Positions 61,947 to 64,000 of a DNA stretch of 64,000 nucleotides are shown one piece after another (the stretch's first letter is position 1; each line of letters starts with the position of its first letter). The position numbers and the translations under genes were made by a program. This DNA comes from an uncultured Muribaculaceae bacterium. GTDB lineage: Bacteria; Bacteroidota; Bacteroidia; Bacteroidales; Muribaculaceae. Location of the stretch: assembly GCA_910577315.1 (NCBI GenBank), contig CAJTME010000013.1, forward strand, positions 35,534 to 99,533, in the 5' to 3' direction. Under the pieces are notes generated by a model. It was not told the DNA's origin and ran no database searches. It saw only the letters and a list, made by a program, of their open reading frames with translations.

Positions 61947-63422
61947 TTGGACCAGTCGTTGAAAAGCCGCACGGCGCGGACAATCAAATGGAATGTGATT
62001 GACCGCGTGGCTTCGCAGGTGCTGTATGCTGTCACCGGCGTGGTGCTCGCGCGCCTGCTCTCAACCGACGATTTCGGCCTGGTCGGAGCTGTCCTCGTCT
62101 TCCAGGCCTTCGCGTCGCTGCTTGTCGACAGCGGATTTTCCTATGCCCTGATTCAGCGCAAGCAACCCACCCAAACCGACTATTCAACCGTCCTGTGGTT
62201 CAATCTTGCGGTGGCCGTCGCCATATATGCCGTTCTGTATTTCTGCGCTCCGTTCATCGCCGACTGTTTTCAGGGCGACCGGCGCCTCATACCTCTCTCG
62301 CGGGTGATGTTCCTTTCGTTCATCCTGAACGCTTCGGCCATCGTGCAGACCAACCGCCTCATGAAGCGCATGGATGTGAAGATGGTGGCCGTCAGCAACT
62401 CGCTCGGTCTTGTCGTGGCTGCCGTGGTTGGAATCTGGCTTGCCGTCACCGGCTATGGCGCGTGGGCCATCGTCTGGCAAACCATAACGCTGGCCGCCGT
62501 AAAGTCTTTGGTGCTGTGGACCACCCAGCGGTGGCTGCCCTCGCCGGTGTTTTCTTGGGCGGCTCTGCGCAGCTTTTTAGGCATCGGGTCGAGGATGATG
62601 CTGACATCGTTTCTCAACACCCTGTTCCTCAACATCTATTCCTTTTTCATCGGCAACCGCGTCGGCATGACTCCCCTGGGCTATTACACCCAGAGCGACA
62701 AATGGAGCAAAATGGGCATCATGTCCCTGTCGCAGGTGCTGACCTCCTCATTTCTGCCGACACTTTCTGCCGTGCAGGACGATTCCGAACGCTTTTTGCG
62801 CGCCTGCTCGAAAATGAACAGGTTCACCGCCTATCTACTGTTTCCCGCAATGATAGGATTGATGGTTACGGCCACCCCGATTTTCCACACCCTTTTCGGC
62901 ACCAAATGGGATCCGTCAATAATTCTGTTCCAGCTTCTTCTGTTCAGGGGCATCTTTACCGTGCTAATCGGCCTTTATAATAACTTCCTGCTCGCGCGCG
63001 GACATGCGCGTACGATAATGTGGATGGAAGTGCTGCGCGACTCAGTGGCCCTCGCCGCCCTTTTCGCCACCTTGCCCTTTATGGCAGACACCCGCCCGGG
63101 CAATCCCGTGTGGGGACTTGAAATATTGCTGTGGGGACAGATTGCCGCATCAGTTGTCACATGGGCGGCCACCCTCATTTTCACGGTTAAAAAGACTGGC
63201 GCGACGCTGTGGAATTTCCTGCGCGATCTCGCCCCATATCTCTGCCTGACCCTGGCGATTGTACCCGTGATGATGTTGCTCGGCAGTGTGATAGCCAACC
63301 CCTTGCTTGCCCTCCTTGCCGAAGGTGCTGTCGCCCTCGCCCTCTACATCGGCGCGAATGCCCTCGCCGACTCACAAATCCAGCGCGACGCCCTCGACTT
63401 CCTCCGCCACAAAAAAAATTGA
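61947..63422 (+). CDS. Polysaccharide flippase (Wzx/MOP-family)
   Basis: Exports lipid-linked glycan units across the inner membrane. A 491-residue protein with about 12-14 hydrophobic helices; the N-terminal TARTIKWNVIDRVASQVLYA and VVLARLLSTDDFGLVGAVLV are typical of the RfbX/WzxC group. The start is TTG at 61947: no in-frame ATG exists between the preceding stop and the conserved N-terminus, and TTG AAA at 61959 is the only other option. Nine bases after the DUF2807 gene. No glycosyltransferase cluster is adjacent. Confidence 0.9.
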   Translation: MDQSLKSRTARTIKWNVIDRVASQVLYAVTGVVLARLLSTDDFGLVGAVLVFQAFASLLVDSGFSYALIQRKQPTQTDYSTVLWFNLAVAVAIYAVLYFCAPFIADCFQGDRRLIPLSRVMFLSFILNASAIVQTNRLMKRMDVKMVAVSNSLGLVVAAVVGIWLAVTGYGAWAIVWQTITLAAVKSLVLWTTQRWLPSPVFSWAALRSFLGIGSRMMLTSFLNTLFLNIYSFFIGNRVGMTPLGYYTQSDKWSKMGIMSLSQVLTSSFLPTLSAVQDDSERFLRACSKMNRFTAYLLFPAMIGLMVTATPIFHTLFGTKWDPSIILFQLLLFRGIFTVLIGLYNNFLLARGHARTIMWMEVLRDSVALAALFATLPFMADTRPGNPVWGLEILLWGQIAASVVTWAATLIFTVKKTGATLWNFLRDLAPYLCLTLAIVPVMMLLGSVIANPLLALLAEGAVALALYIGANALADSQIQRDALDFLRHKKN

Positions 63423-64000
63423 TACTCAGGTTTACTGGTACCTGCCGTGCGATATATTGTTGATAAGCCGCAGTAGGGGCGCTGCATGCAGCGCCCGCGC
63501 AAGCCCCGCGCGCCATAAAACAATGCGCCTGCGGCGCTACACGCGGTTGGCGGGATACACGGTCGCCTGCGGCGACTACATATTTTTTAAGGTTTTGCCA
63601 TCCGGACGCCCTGGCGCCTGCGGCGCTACATATTGTTGATTACCACAATATTAAAGCCGCCAGGCCGCGGTAGGGGCGCTGCATACAGTGCCCGCGCAAG
63701 CCCGTTGCCATAAAACAATGCGCCTGCGGCGCTACACAAGGCAGACGGGAGGACAATGGCGCCCACGAGGGGCGCCTACATATTTATGTTTTTCCATCCG
63801 GCCGTTTTGGCGCCTACGGCGCTACATATTGTTGATAATCCGCGGTAGGGGCTATGCATGCAGCGCCCGCGCAAGCCCCCGCCACCCAAGCACGCCAGCA
63901 GTCGTCGGAGACGACGCCATCGTCGTTAACCCCACCAAGAGCGGCACGCGATTGGTGGGGCAGTCCTCGGAGAGGACGCTATCATGCTAATCAACAATAT
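63423..64000. repeat. Non-coding field of palindromic repeats, about 2.5 copies of a 175-197-base unit
   Basis: 578 bases with no credible gene. A 34-base element beginning GTAGGGGC and ending GCGCAAGCCC occurs at 63473-63506, 63670-63703 and 63845-63878. ATATTGTTGAT occurs at 63454, 63630 and 63826, and inverted at 63990-64000. Six short palindromes followed by TACA (for example GCGCCTGCGGCGCTACA) lie at 63525, 63562, 63614, 63720, 63758 and 63810. The array runs on past the window. Confidence 0.88.
63899..63983. repeat. Two 23-base repeats, each a palindrome, flanking a hairpin
   Basis: 63899-63921 and 63961-63983 share CAGTCsTCGGAGAsGACGCyATC. Each holds a 6-bp stem with GGA loop: GTCGTC/GACGAC and GTCCTC/GAGGAC. 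Between them CCCCACCAA (63930-63938) pairs with TTGGTGGGG (63952-63960). Confidence 0.85.

Noticed and set aside
63307..63990. Open frames of about 100 codons in the repeat field
   Set aside because: They run through palindromic repeats, are rich in Arg/Cys/Ala as expected from GC-rich repeats, and have no family resemblance.
63423..64000. Possible CRISPR array in the repeat field
   Set aside because: Repeat copies are 34 bases but spaced 141-163 bases apart with the spacers themselves repeated; no unique 30-40-base spacers and no cas genes.
1..64000. tRNA, rRNA, prophage or restriction-modification genes
   Set aside because: Gaps between genes were inspected; none holds a tRNA-like cloverleaf or CCA end, and no phage, integrase or restriction gene motif was seen.

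Overview
The window is an ordinary chromosomal segment of a Bacteroidales bacterium, most likely a gut Muribaculaceae-type organism. Four things point there. Promoters are of the Bacteroidetes kind (-7 box TAnnTTTG, sometimes with a -33 TTTG), and Shine-Dalgarno sites are mostly absent. Several families are typical of the order (DUF4296, DUF4827, DUF4491, DUF6377, the one-cysteine DksA-like protein). Two surface proteins end in a type IX-secretion-like tail. GC content is moderately high, with strong use of GCC, GGC and GAC codons. The family-level placement is inference; no rRNA or tRNA gene was seen.

Layout. 1-5633: 3' end of ileS, a tight dksA-like/lspA/DUF4296/small ORF operon, and an M3 metallopeptidase. 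5656-16168 (mostly minus strand): a GH28 pectinase-like enzyme, an S4 RNA-binding protein, a GT2 glycosyltransferase, pth, rplY, a secreted CotH-kinase protein, trpS, DUF1015, purA and a Fur-family regulator. 16453-22330 (plus): a tripartite RND efflux operon ending in a PII-like small protein. 22334-26480: nitroreductase, tryptophanase, rsgA and a small winged-helix protein. 26549-29462 (minus): an NAD-salvage operon (ATP-grasp-like protein, pncA, pncB). 29976-37286 (minus): mutL with a DUF6377 regulator, a small winged-helix ORF, and the patatin/GH13 amylase/prs operon. 37457-45259 (plus): valS, nrnA, a DUF4827 lipoprotein, glmM and an ABC-F protein. 45340-55224 (minus): a BspA-like leucine-rich-repeat surface protein, DUF4491, ygiQ, uvrB, xth, a porin and an aminotransferase. 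55396-63422 (mostly plus): tdk, DUF3108, a YihY-family membrane protein, ridA, nadC (minus), rlmH, dusB, DUF2807 and a polysaccharide flippase. 63423-64000: a non-coding field of palindromic repeats that continues beyond the window.

How the genes fit together. Much of the window is translation and RNA maintenance (ileS, valS, trpS, pth, rplY, rsgA, rlmH, dusB), DNA repair (mutL, uvrB, xth), nucleotide and NAD metabolism (purA, prs, tdk, pncA, pncB, nadC) and envelope biogenesis (lspA, glmM, GT2, flippase, RND pump, porin, surface proteins). Traits tied to gut life are tryptophanase (indole production), the GH28 and GH13 enzymes, and the secreted CotH and leucine-rich-repeat proteins.

No CRISPR array, prophage, insertion sequence or classical defence island is visible. 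The least explained items are: the repeat field at the right edge, whose palindromes show compensatory base changes; the ATP-grasp-like protein heading the NAD-salvage operon; the PII-like protein closing the RND operon; a 513-base gap with two strong hairpins; a 51-codon open frame after rsgA; and several genes whose -7 box lies 3-4 bases from the start codon, suggesting leaderless mRNAs.
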